64,000 bases of DNA from Bryobacteraceae bacterium (GTDB lineage Bacteria; Acidobacteriota; Terriglobia; Bryobacterales; Bryobacteraceae). The DNA lies in NCBI GenBank assembly GCA_019752335.1, contig JAIEMJ010000030.1, forward strand, positions 150,597 to 214,596, written 5' to 3'. A program made the position numbers and the translations under genes. Positions 44,693 through 52,717 of the stretch are shown piece after piece. Numbering within the stretch: the stretch's first letter is position 1; each line of letters begins with the position of its first letter. The notes under the pieces are model-generated. The model was not told where the DNA came from, searched no databases, and saw only the letters and a list, made by a program, of their open reading frames with translations.

Positions 44693-46267
44693 CTACTCGG
44701 CAACCTTCAGGCTCGACTCAATCAACTTGACGTCGGCCTCCAGTAGTCCGAGATTCTTGGCGAGCGTCAGTAACGCCTGGCGCTCGCTGGGGTTAATCTT
44801 GCCGTCTTGCGCGAAGGCCGTGAAGGTTTCGCGGTAGACGGAAAGTTTCGGTTGCACCGCCATCCAGTCGCGCGACTCCTGGTGGACGACGCGCTTGGCT
44901 TGCAGGGCGGTCAGGCTATACGCCATCGGCCCTGTCGATTCGAGTTGCGCCTTGGCTTCGTCCGTCGGTACACCGGGATTGGCGCGCAGGCGCAGGCGGA
45001 TCAGGTCGCGGAAGGCGGTTTCCTGGGTTGAGTCCGGCCGGGGATCATTCAGTGCGGCGGTGAGGGCTTCTTGGGCTACCGGGTCCACCGGCGTTGCCGC
45101 ATTTTGCGGAGTGAAGAAGCCTCCTGGTGTGGGAGGCGCGGCGGGAGGAGGAGGCGGCGGGGGCGCGGTGACTACGACGCCAGCGCCCGTGTTCGTCGAC
45201 GGCATGGACTTCGCCGCCAGGGCCTGCTGCCGCCTTTTTTCGAGGTCGCGAAAGGCCTCCACCAGCATCATCGCCTTGCGAGCCCGGTCAGCCGCGCGGG
45301 TGATGTACTTCTCTTTGGGGTCCACTTCGGCGGCGGCGGCGTATTGCTTGATGGCGCGGGCGAAGTAGGGCTCGGCCTGGTTCGGATCCGCTTGCTTCAG
45401 CAGCGTGCCGTAGCCTTGCGCCTCATAGACGGTGCCGATGTTGTGGAGGCGGTCGCCTTCGCCTTCTTCCTTCTTGAGCGTCGCCGACTCCCAGCTCTTC
45501 GAGGCGGAGGCGAAGTCGCCGGTTTGCGCCAGCTTGTTGCCCGGCCGCAGGCCCTCGTCCACGGCCAGGGGAATCTCGAGTTCGGCGGCGGGCGGGCAAT
45601 ACCGGGGGGCGAATTGGGCTACCAAGTCGGCGATGAGCTTGGCCCGCACCTGGTCGTTGGTGGGCAGTTGTGTGCGGTCCACGCGATCCTGCCCGTCAAC
45701 CGAAATCACTTCGGAGCCCTTCACGGTCGCTTGCGGCGTGAAGGTATCGATCAAAACGCCTGAGTTGTCCACCACCTCCACGCGCAAGGCGATCTGGCCG
45801 CGCGCGGTCCACTGCTCGATCACCATGCTCTTTTCGACGGTGAGCGGCTGGCCCGTTTGCGGATCGATCTGGGGTGAGCCATCGGGATTGGGCGCGGCGG
45901 GAACGCGCGACTTCTGCGTCACCGGATCGACGCGGGATTCGGCGGGGCTATAGAAGGTCACACTCACCCGCAGCGCGGCTTCGCCGTTGGACTGGACGAT
46001 GTTGAAGCTCTCGCGAAAGACCTGGTCGAGCGCGGCCTGGATCTGAGCGACGGGCGGCGACGGGTCTGCGGTGCTGCCGGGCGCAGGGACCGCCGGGGCG
46101 CTGGTATTGGTGGCCTCAATCGAGAGCGTCGCGCGGCCGATGCGCACGGCCGGGGCTACAGGAATCTTCGCCTTCAGCGAATCGCCCCGCCCGAGTCCGT
46201 GGCGGAATTGGCCAGCCTGTGCCATGCTCGCCAGACCCAAGATGATTGCAGCATGTGATGCCCTCAT
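44693..46267 (-). CDS. Hypothetical exported protein with TPR-like and Pro-rich regions
   Basis: A 524-residue protein with signal peptide MRASHAAIILGLASMAQA. Residues ~30-220 form a beta-rich domain ('FNIVQSNGEAALRVSVTFYSP', 'QIALRVEVVDNSGVLIDTF'). Residues ~240-340 look TPR-like ('ASKSWESATLKKEEGEGDRLHNIGTVYEAQGYG'). A polyproline stretch and a C-terminal helical domain ending in 'FAQDGKINPSERQALLTLAKNLGL' (EF-hand/TerB-like) follow. It is the first gene of the five-gene envelope cluster and divergent from the CoA-transferase. Confidence 0.75.
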   Translation of the reverse strand: MRASHAAIILGLASMAQAGQFRHGLGRGDSLKAKIPVAPAVRIGRATLSIEATNTSAPAVPAPGSTADPSPPVAQIQAALDQVFRESFNIVQSNGEAALRVSVTFYSPAESRVDPVTQKSRVPAAPNPDGSPQIDPQTGQPLTVEKSMVIEQWTARGQIALRVEVVDNSGVLIDTFTPQATVKGSEVISVDGQDRVDRTQLPTNDQVRAKLIADLVAQFAPRYCPPAAELEIPLAVDEGLRPGNKLAQTGDFASASKSWESATLKKEEGEGDRLHNIGTVYEAQGYGTLLKQADPNQAEPYFARAIKQYAAAAEVDPKEKYITRAADRARKAMMLVEAFRDLEKRRQQALAAKSMPSTNTGAGVVVTAPPPPPPPAAPPTPGGFFTPQNAATPVDPVAQEALTAALNDPRPDSTQETAFRDLIRLRLRANPGVPTDEAKAQLESTGPMAYSLTALQAKRVVHQESRDWMAVQPKLSVYRETFTAFAQDGKINPSERQALLTLAKNLGLLEADVKLIESSLKVAE

Positions 46268-46337
46268 GCCTACCTGTGCGTGGTTTTTCGACAAATGGGG
46301 TCACCGGGAGTATTTGTGCCAAAATAGGGCGCAGCGC

Positions 46338-47531
46338 ATGCCCGGCCCCCTTGCACCCCTCGTCGTCCTCGACTTCACCCACGCCCTCGCCGGACCGTAC
46401 TGCACCATGTTGCTGGCCAACTACGGCGCGGACGTCTACAAGATCGAGGGGCCCGAAGCCTACGACATGGGCCGGACCTGGGGTCCGCCGTTTATTGGCG
46501 ACGTCGCCAGCTACTTCCTGAGCCTGAACTCCGGCAAACGCGGACTCGCCATTGACCTCAAGGATCCCCGGGGCATCGAGCTCTGCCGGCAGATGATCGC
46601 CAAGGCCGACGTCCTGATCGAGAACTTCCGCCCCGGCACCATGGAACGGCTCGGCCTGGGCTACGCGGCCGCGCAGGCCATCAATCCGCGCCTGATCTAC
46701 TGCTCGATCTCCGGCCACGGCCAGACGGGGCCTTCCCGCGATGAGCCGGCCATGGACCTGATCATGCAAGCCGACTCCGGCTTGATCAGCTTCACCGGCA
46801 CGGCCGACGGCCAAACCGCCCGCTCCGGCCACTCCGTCGCCGACATCACGGCCGGCATGTTCGCGCTCACCGGCATTCTGATGGCGCTGCACGCGCGCCA
46901 AACCACGGGCACCGGCCAATACGTCGACGTCTCCATGTTCGACGGCATGATCTCGGCCATGGCCTCGAATTTCGCCTATTTCCTTGGCTCCGGCCAAGTG
47001 CCGGTGCCCCTGGGCACCGCCTTCGCCACCATCGTGCCCTACGCCGGCTTCCCCGCCGCCGATGGCGAAATCGTCATCGCCGTGGCCAGCGACAAGCTGT
47101 GGCTTACCTTCTGCGAAGCGCTCGCCCAACCCGGCTGGGCCGCCGATCCGCGCTTTGCGACGAACGCCCTACGGGTGGAGCACCGGCAGGTGCTGGAACC
47201 GCAGATTGTCGCCCTCTTTCGCCAACAGCCCACCGCCTATTGGCAAGCGCTGTTTCGGCGTCACGGCATCCCTTGCGCTCCGGTGCGCAATCTGCGCGAG
47301 GTGGTGAATGACCCACAGTCCGCGCATCGCGACATGTTCCCCACGCTTCAGCACCCTACGGCGGGGCCGGTGCGGGTGACAGGGCTCCCGATCAAGCTGA
47401 GCGCGACACCCGGGGCCATTGGCGCCGCCGCGCCGCTGCTGGGCCAACACACGCGCCAGGCGCTGCGCGAGTTGCTGGGCCTCGAAGACTTCAGCCAACT
47501 CGAAGGAGTGATCCATGACGATCCACGGTAA
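46338..47531 (+). CDS. CaiB/BaiF family class III CoA-transferase
   Basis: A 397-residue class III CoA-transferase that moves CoA between carboxylic acids via an aspartyl-CoA anhydride. Seen are 'LVVLDFTHALAGPYCTMLLANYGADVYKIEGP' at the N-terminus, 'LNSGKRGLAIDLKDPRG', and 'AMDLIMQADSGLISFTG', where the Asp of MDL fits the catalytic position. The frame extends upstream, but the added residues are unlike the family and overlap the divergent gene; the ATG at 46338 is used. It overlaps the MaoC gene by 17 bp, so the two probably act on the same acyl-CoA. Confidence 0.92.
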   Translation: MPGPLAPLVVLDFTHALAGPYCTMLLANYGADVYKIEGPEAYDMGRTWGPPFIGDVASYFLSLNSGKRGLAIDLKDPRGIELCRQMIAKADVLIENFRPGTMERLGLGYAAAQAINPRLIYCSISGHGQTGPSRDEPAMDLIMQADSGLISFTGTADGQTARSGHSVADITAGMFALTGILMALHARQTTGTGQYVDVSMFDGMISAMASNFAYFLGSGQVPVPLGTAFATIVPYAGFPAADGEIVIAVASDKLWLTFCEALAQPGWAADPRFATNALRVEHRQVLEPQIVALFRQQPTAYWQALFRRHGIPCAPVRNLREVVNDPQSAHRDMFPTLQHPTAGPVRVTGLPIKLSATPGAIGAAAPLLGQHTRQALRELLGLEDFSQLEGVIHDDPR

Positions 47532-47967
47532 GGACGAGCTCGAAAAACTGATCGGGCAAGAGGTCGGCGTGTCGGGCTGGCACGAGGTGACGCAAGCCCG
47601 CATCGACCAATTTGCCGCCGCCACCGGCGACGACCAATGGATCCACACGGACCCCGTCCGCGCCGCCGCCTCACCCCTGGGCGGCACGATTGCGCACGGC
47701 TTCCTGACGCTCTCCCTACTCAGCATCCTGGCCCACGAAGCCATCGACCTCGAAGGCGACTTCGCCCATCGCCTGAACTACGGCCTGAATCGTCTTCGCT
47801 TCACCGCGCCGGTACGCTCCGGCTCCCGCATTCGGGGCCGTTTCGTGCTGCTCTCGGTGACGGACGTAGCGGGCGGCTTCCAGATCGCCTATACGGCGAC
47901 GGTGGAGATCGAAGGCGCTGTGAAGCCGGCGCTGGTCGCCGAATGGCTGGTCCGCGTGGTGACTTAA
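47515..47967 (+). CDS. MaoC-like (R)-hydratase
   Basis: A 150-residue hot-dog-fold enoyl-CoA hydratase of the MaoC family. The hydratase motif 'ARIDQFAAATGDDQWIHTDPVRA' contains the catalytic Asp-x4-His, and 'GGTIAHGFLTLSLL' is the following conserved block. It hydrates trans-2-enoyl-CoA or handles a branched acyl-CoA made with the upstream CoA-transferase. An AAGGAG site sits inside that gene. A REP-like palindrome pair lies about 100 bp downstream. Confidence 0.92.
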   Translation: MTIHGKDELEKLIGQEVGVSGWHEVTQARIDQFAAATGDDQWIHTDPVRAAASPLGGTIAHGFLTLSLLSILAHEAIDLEGDFAHRLNYGLNRLRFTAPVRSGSRIRGRFVLLSVTDVAGGFQIAYTATVEIEGAVKPALVAEWLVRVVT

Positions 47968-48065
47968 GGCTAGCCGAAGATGGACGACAGCGGCACGGCC
48001 CGGTCCCCGGCTGGATTGCGACCGTGCTGGCGCGCGAGATCCGTGCGAGTTCCGCCGAGGATTGC

Positions 48066-48177
48066 GCGGTTACCCCGCCGCGTCAGCGGCGGGGTAGCAT
48101 GGCCGTTTTCCGGCAAAAACCCCTGTAAAACTGCATAATTCGTGAACGTGCCCCGCCGCTGACGCGGCGGGCTACCA
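48066..48177. repeat. Inverted pair of REP-like palindromes (REPIN-like)
   Basis: Unit 1 (48071-48096) is the hairpin CCCCGCCGC-GTCA-GCGGCGGGG with TA flanks. Unit 2 (48151-48171) is CCCCGCCGC-TGAC-GCGGCGGG, the same sequence in reverse orientation. They are separated by about 54 bp of ordinary sequence. The pair occupies a gap between convergent genes, and unit 2 begins at the TAG stop of the receptor gene. The same half-sites recur at 36197-36428. Confidence 0.75.
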
Positions 48178-51100
48178 GCGCAGCTTTAACGCCAACTGGA
48201 CGGACCGCGGCGTACCGATGGCGTACAGCGGATTCAAGCCACCGTTCACCCCGCCCTGGCCCAGTCCGCGGCCGAACATCTGCGTGGAGACGCCGAACAG
48301 GCGGTTGGCGAGGTTGCCGTCCGGTGAGGCGAAGCTGGGGTGGTTGAAGACGTTGAAGAACTCGGCGCGGAACTGCAGGTTGGCGCGCTCGCCGAAGTTG
48401 AACTGGCGGCGGACGGTGAAGTCGATCTGGCGCAGCGCGAAGCCCCGCGCGACGTTGCGGCCGAGCGAGCCGTGCGTCTGCTGGCCGGTAGGCACGGCGA
48501 AGGCCGCGCGATTCAGGATACGCCCACCGGGATACTGGTCACCGTTCAGATACAGCGGCACGCCGTCCACGCGATTCGGACGTAGGTCATAGTTGCCGAG
48601 CAGAGTCGCGGTGCGGTTGAGGACGTCAATCGGGAAGGCCGATTGCAGGCGGAAGACCGAGTCGACGCCCCAGTTCTTAACGAGGACGTTACCCTTCAGC
48701 GGCACGTCGTAGGTGACGGCCCCCGAAAAGACATGACGCAGGTCATAGTCCGAACTGGCGCGATTCAGGCGCGGGTTAAAGGTGCTGGCCGGCAGCACCA
48801 GCGAGACGTTGTCCGAGGTGTCATCAAGGGAATGGGCCCAGGAGTGCGACATCAGCACCTGCAGGCCGCGGCGCAGCCGCTCCACGAACTGCACCTGGAA
48901 GCCGTGGTAGTCCGAACTGGCTGCGGCGCGGGTGATCTGGATGGTGTCGAAGACTTGAAAAGCGCGCGGCTGCGAGATCGTCTCGCGACGCAAAAGGCGG
49001 CGGCCGACGGCGCCGATATAAGAGGCAGTGACGGTCCGATTGCGGCCCAGATTCTGCTCCAAAGTCACATTGAACTGCTGCACGAAGGGCTGGCGGAAGT
49101 CGCTGGCGAAGGCATAAACCGTATCAAAGCGGCCGGTGGTCGTTACCGGCGCGGGGACGGCTTGCTCGGCCGGCAGCGGATAGGGCACGTTGGCATAACG
49201 GAGGGTGCGGCGATAAGGCGGATTGCCGGAGGCGGCTTGCAGTCCGCCGAGTGGAAGGTCATAGAAGAGGCCGTAGCCGCCGCGCAGAACGGTCTCGCGG
49301 CCAGTCCGGTTTCCGAGCCGATAGGCGACGCCCAGGCGAGGCGCGAAGTTGTTGCGGCGCGCGTTGAAGAGCGGCGTGCCGACCGGGGCCAGCGTCGCGG
49401 TGCGCGGATCCTCGATGCCTTGCGCGGTGTAGATGGGCCGGTTGTCGAGCCCCACGGGCGGCGGATTGTAGTCCCAACGGACGCCATAAGTGAACGTCCA
49501 ACGCTGATGCGGACGCCAAGTATCCTGCACGTACCAGGAGAAATTCGTCACCGACGCCTTCATGCCCTCAAAGGCCGCCACCAAGGCGGCGGAGCCACGG
49601 CCGCCTAGCAGGCCGACCGGTCCGTCGAGCCCGACAAAGACTCCGAACTGCTGATACAGCGGCGCCAGGATCTCGGGCGTCAGGCGGCGGTAGTCGAAGC
49701 CAATTTTGTACTGATGCTGGGCGCGGGTGAAGGAGAAGTTGTCAACGATATTCCACTGCGACTGCCGGTTGTTGGCGAGGTTGCCCACCGAGAAGCCGCG
49801 CAAACCGACGGGCAGAATTCCGGCTGCCCCGGTGACGCGATTCGCGAACGAGGGGAACAGGAACGCATCTGTCAACGGGATGGCCCCGCCGAAGTCGTCC
49901 ATCGACGTGGTGAACGCGCCCGAGTTGCGCGAGTAGTTGAAGCGGACCTCGTTCAAGAGCGACGCGCTGAGGGTTTGCGTCGAGCCCAACGTGACGGTGC
50001 GGGAGTCGTTCGTGTTGCGATTGACGGTGGAGAGCGAAAGGTCATAGCCCTGCGCCGCGCCGCGGAAGCCGCTGTCGGAGGGCGCCTCCAGGAAGCGGCC
50101 AAAGAGGGTGATGCGGCCGGTGAGTTGATGGTCGATCCGGAGGCTGGTGGAATCCAGGTTCAGCGGATTTGAATACGTGGCCGCGAACCGGCCGAAGCCA
50201 CCGCCGAGGTCTTCGCGATTGGGCAACGGGTAAGAGTTCACGAGCGGGCGCGCGGCGGGAGCGGCGCGGAGCCGCGCGGCGGCGTTCGGATAGGCGTCAG
50301 CGGCGAACTGCGGCTGTCGCAGGCGCAGCCCCTCGTAGGAGAAAAAGAAGAAGGTGCGATTGCGCCCGTCGTAAAGCTTGGGCAGCAACACCGGCCCTCC
50401 GGCGACGCCGCCGAAGTCGTTCTGGCGGACGGGCGGACGCGCGAGTCCGTCGCGCTTGGCAAACCAGTCGTTGGCGTCCAGTTTGTCGTTGCGGAAGTAG
50501 TTAAACAGCGCGCCGTGGAAGGCGTTGGTGCCGGAGCGCGTCACGATGGAGACCTGGCCGCCGGGGGTGCGCCCGAACTCCGGCGCGAAGCTCGAAGTCT
50601 GCACCTGGAATTCCTGCATCGCATCGACGGACACCAGCGAATTCGTGCCGCCCGCCGCGCTCAGCGCCGGCATCACGCCATCGGCGGCGGCCGAGATGGC
50701 GGGCCCGGCCATGATACCGAAATTCGCGCTGACGCCGTCCACGCTGAAGGCATTCGTGCTGGTGCGCTGGCCGTTGACGGAGAACTGCCCGGGGTTGCGT
50801 TGCGTGGCCGGCGTGGGATTCACCCCCGGCGTCAGCATGATCAGACTTTGAAAGCTGCGCCCATTCAGAGGCAGATTTTCGACGAACTTGCGGTCCACCA
50901 GAGTGCCCACGGAGGAGGTGGCTTGGATGGCGTTGTAGGAGTCCACCACGTCGATGCGCTCGGGCCCTTGCGCGGGCGGCATTTCGATTTCGAGGATCTT
51001 CCGGTCATTGACGTTTACGCCAATCGCTTCCACGCGGCGCGTGAGGAAGCCGTCGCGCTTCACCGTCAAGTCATAAGAGCCGGGCGTGAGGAAGGCAAAA

Positions 51101-51300
51101 ACGAAAGAGCCGGTTTGCGTGGTGGCCGCTTCGCGAAGCTGACCGGTGGCCACGTTGCGGAGCTCGATTTGGACGCCGGTCAACGGCGCGTTCTGCGGGT
51201 CCAATACCGTGCCACTAAGTGTCGCGGTCTCGGACTGGGCACAAAGGGCGGCAGCCATCAGGAGGGTGAAAAGGAGGATTCTGGTGCAACTCATTTGCAT
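48172..51300 (-). CDS. Oar-like TonB-dependent receptor
   Basis: An outer-membrane protein of about 1042 residues with leader ILLFTLLMAAALCAQ. The carboxypeptidase-regulatory-like domain ('TLSGTVLDPQNAPLTGVQIELRN...GSFVFAFLTPGSYDLTVKRDGF') is followed by a plug ('VENLPLNGRSFQSLIMLTPGVNP', 'VSIVTRSGTNAFHGALFNYFRN') and a long beta-barrel ending in a C-terminal aromatic (LKLRW). This Oar/SusC-like type is expanded in Acidobacteriota and imports large ligands or acts in adhesion. The start is taken at 51300 (MQMSC). Its TAG stop is part of a REP-like sequence. Confidence 0.9.
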   Translation of the reverse strand: MQMSCTRILLFTLLMAAALCAQSETATLSGTVLDPQNAPLTGVQIELRNVATGQLREAATTQTGSFVFAFLTPGSYDLTVKRDGFLTRRVEAIGVNVNDRKILEIEMPPAQGPERIDVVDSYNAIQATSSVGTLVDRKFVENLPLNGRSFQSLIMLTPGVNPTPATQRNPGQFSVNGQRTSTNAFSVDGVSANFGIMAGPAISAAADGVMPALSAAGGTNSLVSVDAMQEFQVQTSSFAPEFGRTPGGQVSIVTRSGTNAFHGALFNYFRNDKLDANDWFAKRDGLARPPVRQNDFGGVAGGPVLLPKLYDGRNRTFFFFSYEGLRLRQPQFAADAYPNAAARLRAAPAARPLVNSYPLPNREDLGGGFGRFAATYSNPLNLDSTSLRIDHQLTGRITLFGRFLEAPSDSGFRGAAQGYDLSLSTVNRNTNDSRTVTLGSTQTLSASLLNEVRFNYSRNSGAFTTSMDDFGGAIPLTDAFLFPSFANRVTGAAGILPVGLRGFSVGNLANNRQSQWNIVDNFSFTRAQHQYKIGFDYRRLTPEILAPLYQQFGVFVGLDGPVGLLGGRGSAALVAAFEGMKASVTNFSWYVQDTWRPHQRWTFTYGVRWDYNPPPVGLDNRPIYTAQGIEDPRTATLAPVGTPLFNARRNNFAPRLGVAYRLGNRTGRETVLRGGYGLFYDLPLGGLQAASGNPPYRRTLRYANVPYPLPAEQAVPAPVTTTGRFDTVYAFASDFRQPFVQQFNVTLEQNLGRNRTVTASYIGAVGRRLLRRETISQPRAFQVFDTIQITRAAASSDYHGFQVQFVERLRRGLQVLMSHSWAHSLDDTSDNVSLVLPASTFNPRLNRASSDYDLRHVFSGAVTYDVPLKGNVLVKNWGVDSVFRLQSAFPIDVLNRTATLLGNYDLRPNRVDGVPLYLNGDQYPGGRILNRAAFAVPTGQQTHGSLGRNVARGFALRQIDFTVRRQFNFGERANLQFRAEFFNVFNHPSFASPDGNLANRLFGVSTQMFGRGLGQGGVNGGLNPLYAIGTPRSVQLALKLRW

Positions 51301-51375
51301 GTACACTCTTATGGTAACGCGCCCGTCACGCGAGAATCCAGATTCTGATGCAGAAAAGTGCATACAATACATTGA

Positions 51376-52647
51376 ATGTCCCTCACTATGGCCCGTATAG
51401 ACTCGCTCGACGCTCTTCGCGGTTTCTCCCTTCTGGGCATTCTGCTGTTGAACATCGCCTCCTTCGGCCTCCCCTTCGCCGCCTACATGAACCCCGCCGT
51501 CGCCGGCGGCGCCGACGGCATCAATCTGGCCACTTGGTTCACCGCCATGGCCCTGTGGGACGGCAAGATGCGCTGTATCTTCTCGATGCTCTTTGGGGCG
51601 AGCGCTTGGCTATTGGTGTCGCGCGCCGAGGAGCGCGGCGACGGCATTTTCGCGGCTGACATCTATTACCGCCGTACGATGTGGCTGATTCTGATCGGTC
51701 TCCTGCACGCGCATTTTATTTGGGCGGGCGACATCCTCTACGGCTACGGAGTGATCGGCCTGCTGCTGTTCCCCCTGCGCAACCTGAAACCGAAGACGCT
51801 CATCATCACCGGCCTGTTGCTGATCGCGCTGCACTCGTTGCAAAATCTGGGCGCGGGCTACGGGATCGGCGAGATGGCACAAAGTGCGAAGTCCGCTCGG
51901 GCTAAGGCCGCTCCTACCGAGGCGGAGAAGAAAGCGATGACGGAATACGCCGCTTTGGAGGAAATGTTCACGCCCTCGGCGGCGCAGGTACAAAAGGAGA
52001 TCGCGGCGCATCGCGGCGGTTGGGTAGGAAATCTGGTGCAGCGGTCCGGCGAGGCGGCGTTGCTGGAGTTTACGATGTTCTTCCAATTCTTTTTCCTCGA
52101 CGTTCTGGCGATGCAGATTCTGGGGATGGGTTTGGCGAAAGCGGGCGTCTTTAGCGCGCAGAAGAGCTACGGCTTCTACGGCGCGCTGGTGCTCGCCGGT
52201 TTCGCCATCGGCGCACCCTTGCACGGCTGGGCCGCCAGCCGTTGGCACTCCGCGGGCTTTGCCATTCCCGAGTACTTCGCCTACATCGGTGTCGTGGCCG
52301 ACCCCAGCCGTCTCCTGGTGGGCCTAGCCTACGTCGGACTCGTGATGATGGCGGCCAAGGCCGGCCTCACCTGGATCACCGCGCCCCTGGCCGCCGTGGG
52401 CCGCACGGCTCTGAGTAACTACTTGCTGACGTCGATTCTGATGACTCTATTCTTCAACGGTTATGGGCTCGGCTATTTTGCGAAGCTCGAACGGCATCAG
52501 TTGTATTGGGTGGTGGCTGGGATGTGGGTGATCAATTTGGCTTTGAGTCCGCTGTGGCTGAAGTATTTCCGCTATGGTCCGGCGGAATGGGTTTGGCGGT
52601 CACTCACGTATTGGCAAAAGCAACCGATGCGGCTCACGGAGGTGTAG
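51376..52647 (+). CDS. DUF418 (YeiB-like) family membrane protein
   Basis: A 423-residue inner-membrane protein with about ten hydrophobic segments. The N-terminus 'RIDSLDALRGFSLLGILLLNIASFGLP' and the C-terminal 'LAAVGRTALSNYLLTSILMTLFF' are hallmarks of the DUF418/YeiB group, related to acyltransferase-3/heparan acetyltransferase-like proteins. The function is unknown, possibly transport or acyl transfer across the membrane. It ends at a strong shared terminator. Confidence 0.88.
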   Translation: MSLTMARIDSLDALRGFSLLGILLLNIASFGLPFAAYMNPAVAGGADGINLATWFTAMALWDGKMRCIFSMLFGASAWLLVSRAEERGDGIFAADIYYRRTMWLILIGLLHAHFIWAGDILYGYGVIGLLLFPLRNLKPKTLIITGLLLIALHSLQNLGAGYGIGEMAQSAKSARAKAAPTEAEKKAMTEYAALEEMFTPSAAQVQKEIAAHRGGWVGNLVQRSGEAALLEFTMFFQFFFLDVLAMQILGMGLAKAGVFSAQKSYGFYGALVLAGFAIGAPLHGWAASRWHSAGFAIPEYFAYIGVVADPSRLLVGLAYVGLVMMAAKAGLTWITAPLAAVGRTALSNYLLTSILMTLFFNGYGLGYFAKLERHQLYWVVAGMWVINLALSPLWLKYFRYGPAEWVWRSLTYWQKQPMRLTEV

Positions 52648-52662
52648 GTGCATCGGAAGTAC

Positions 52663-52705
52663 CAAAAAAAAACGCGCCGGCCAATGGCCGGCGCGTTGTT
52701 TTTCC
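52663..52705. terminator. Bidirectional rho-independent terminator
   Basis: AACGCGCCGGCC (52671-52682), loop AAT, then GGCCGGCGCGTT (52686-52697) form a perfect 12-bp GC-rich stem. The A-tract at 52664-52672 and the T-rich GTTTTTCC after the stem give a U-run in both directions. It sits between the convergent DUF418 and receptor genes and should end both transcripts. Confidence 0.9.
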
Positions 52706-52717
52706 ATGGGTCGGGGC

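Noticed and set aside
46116-47129. 337-codon minus-strand frame over the CoA-transferase
   Set aside because: The sense strand encodes a clear CaiB/BaiF CoA-transferase, and this frame is its mirror image.
48066-48177. REP-like palindromes considered as plain rho-independent terminators
   Set aside because: There is no U-run after either stem, and the same sequence recurs elsewhere in the window. A secondary role in ending transcripts is still possible.
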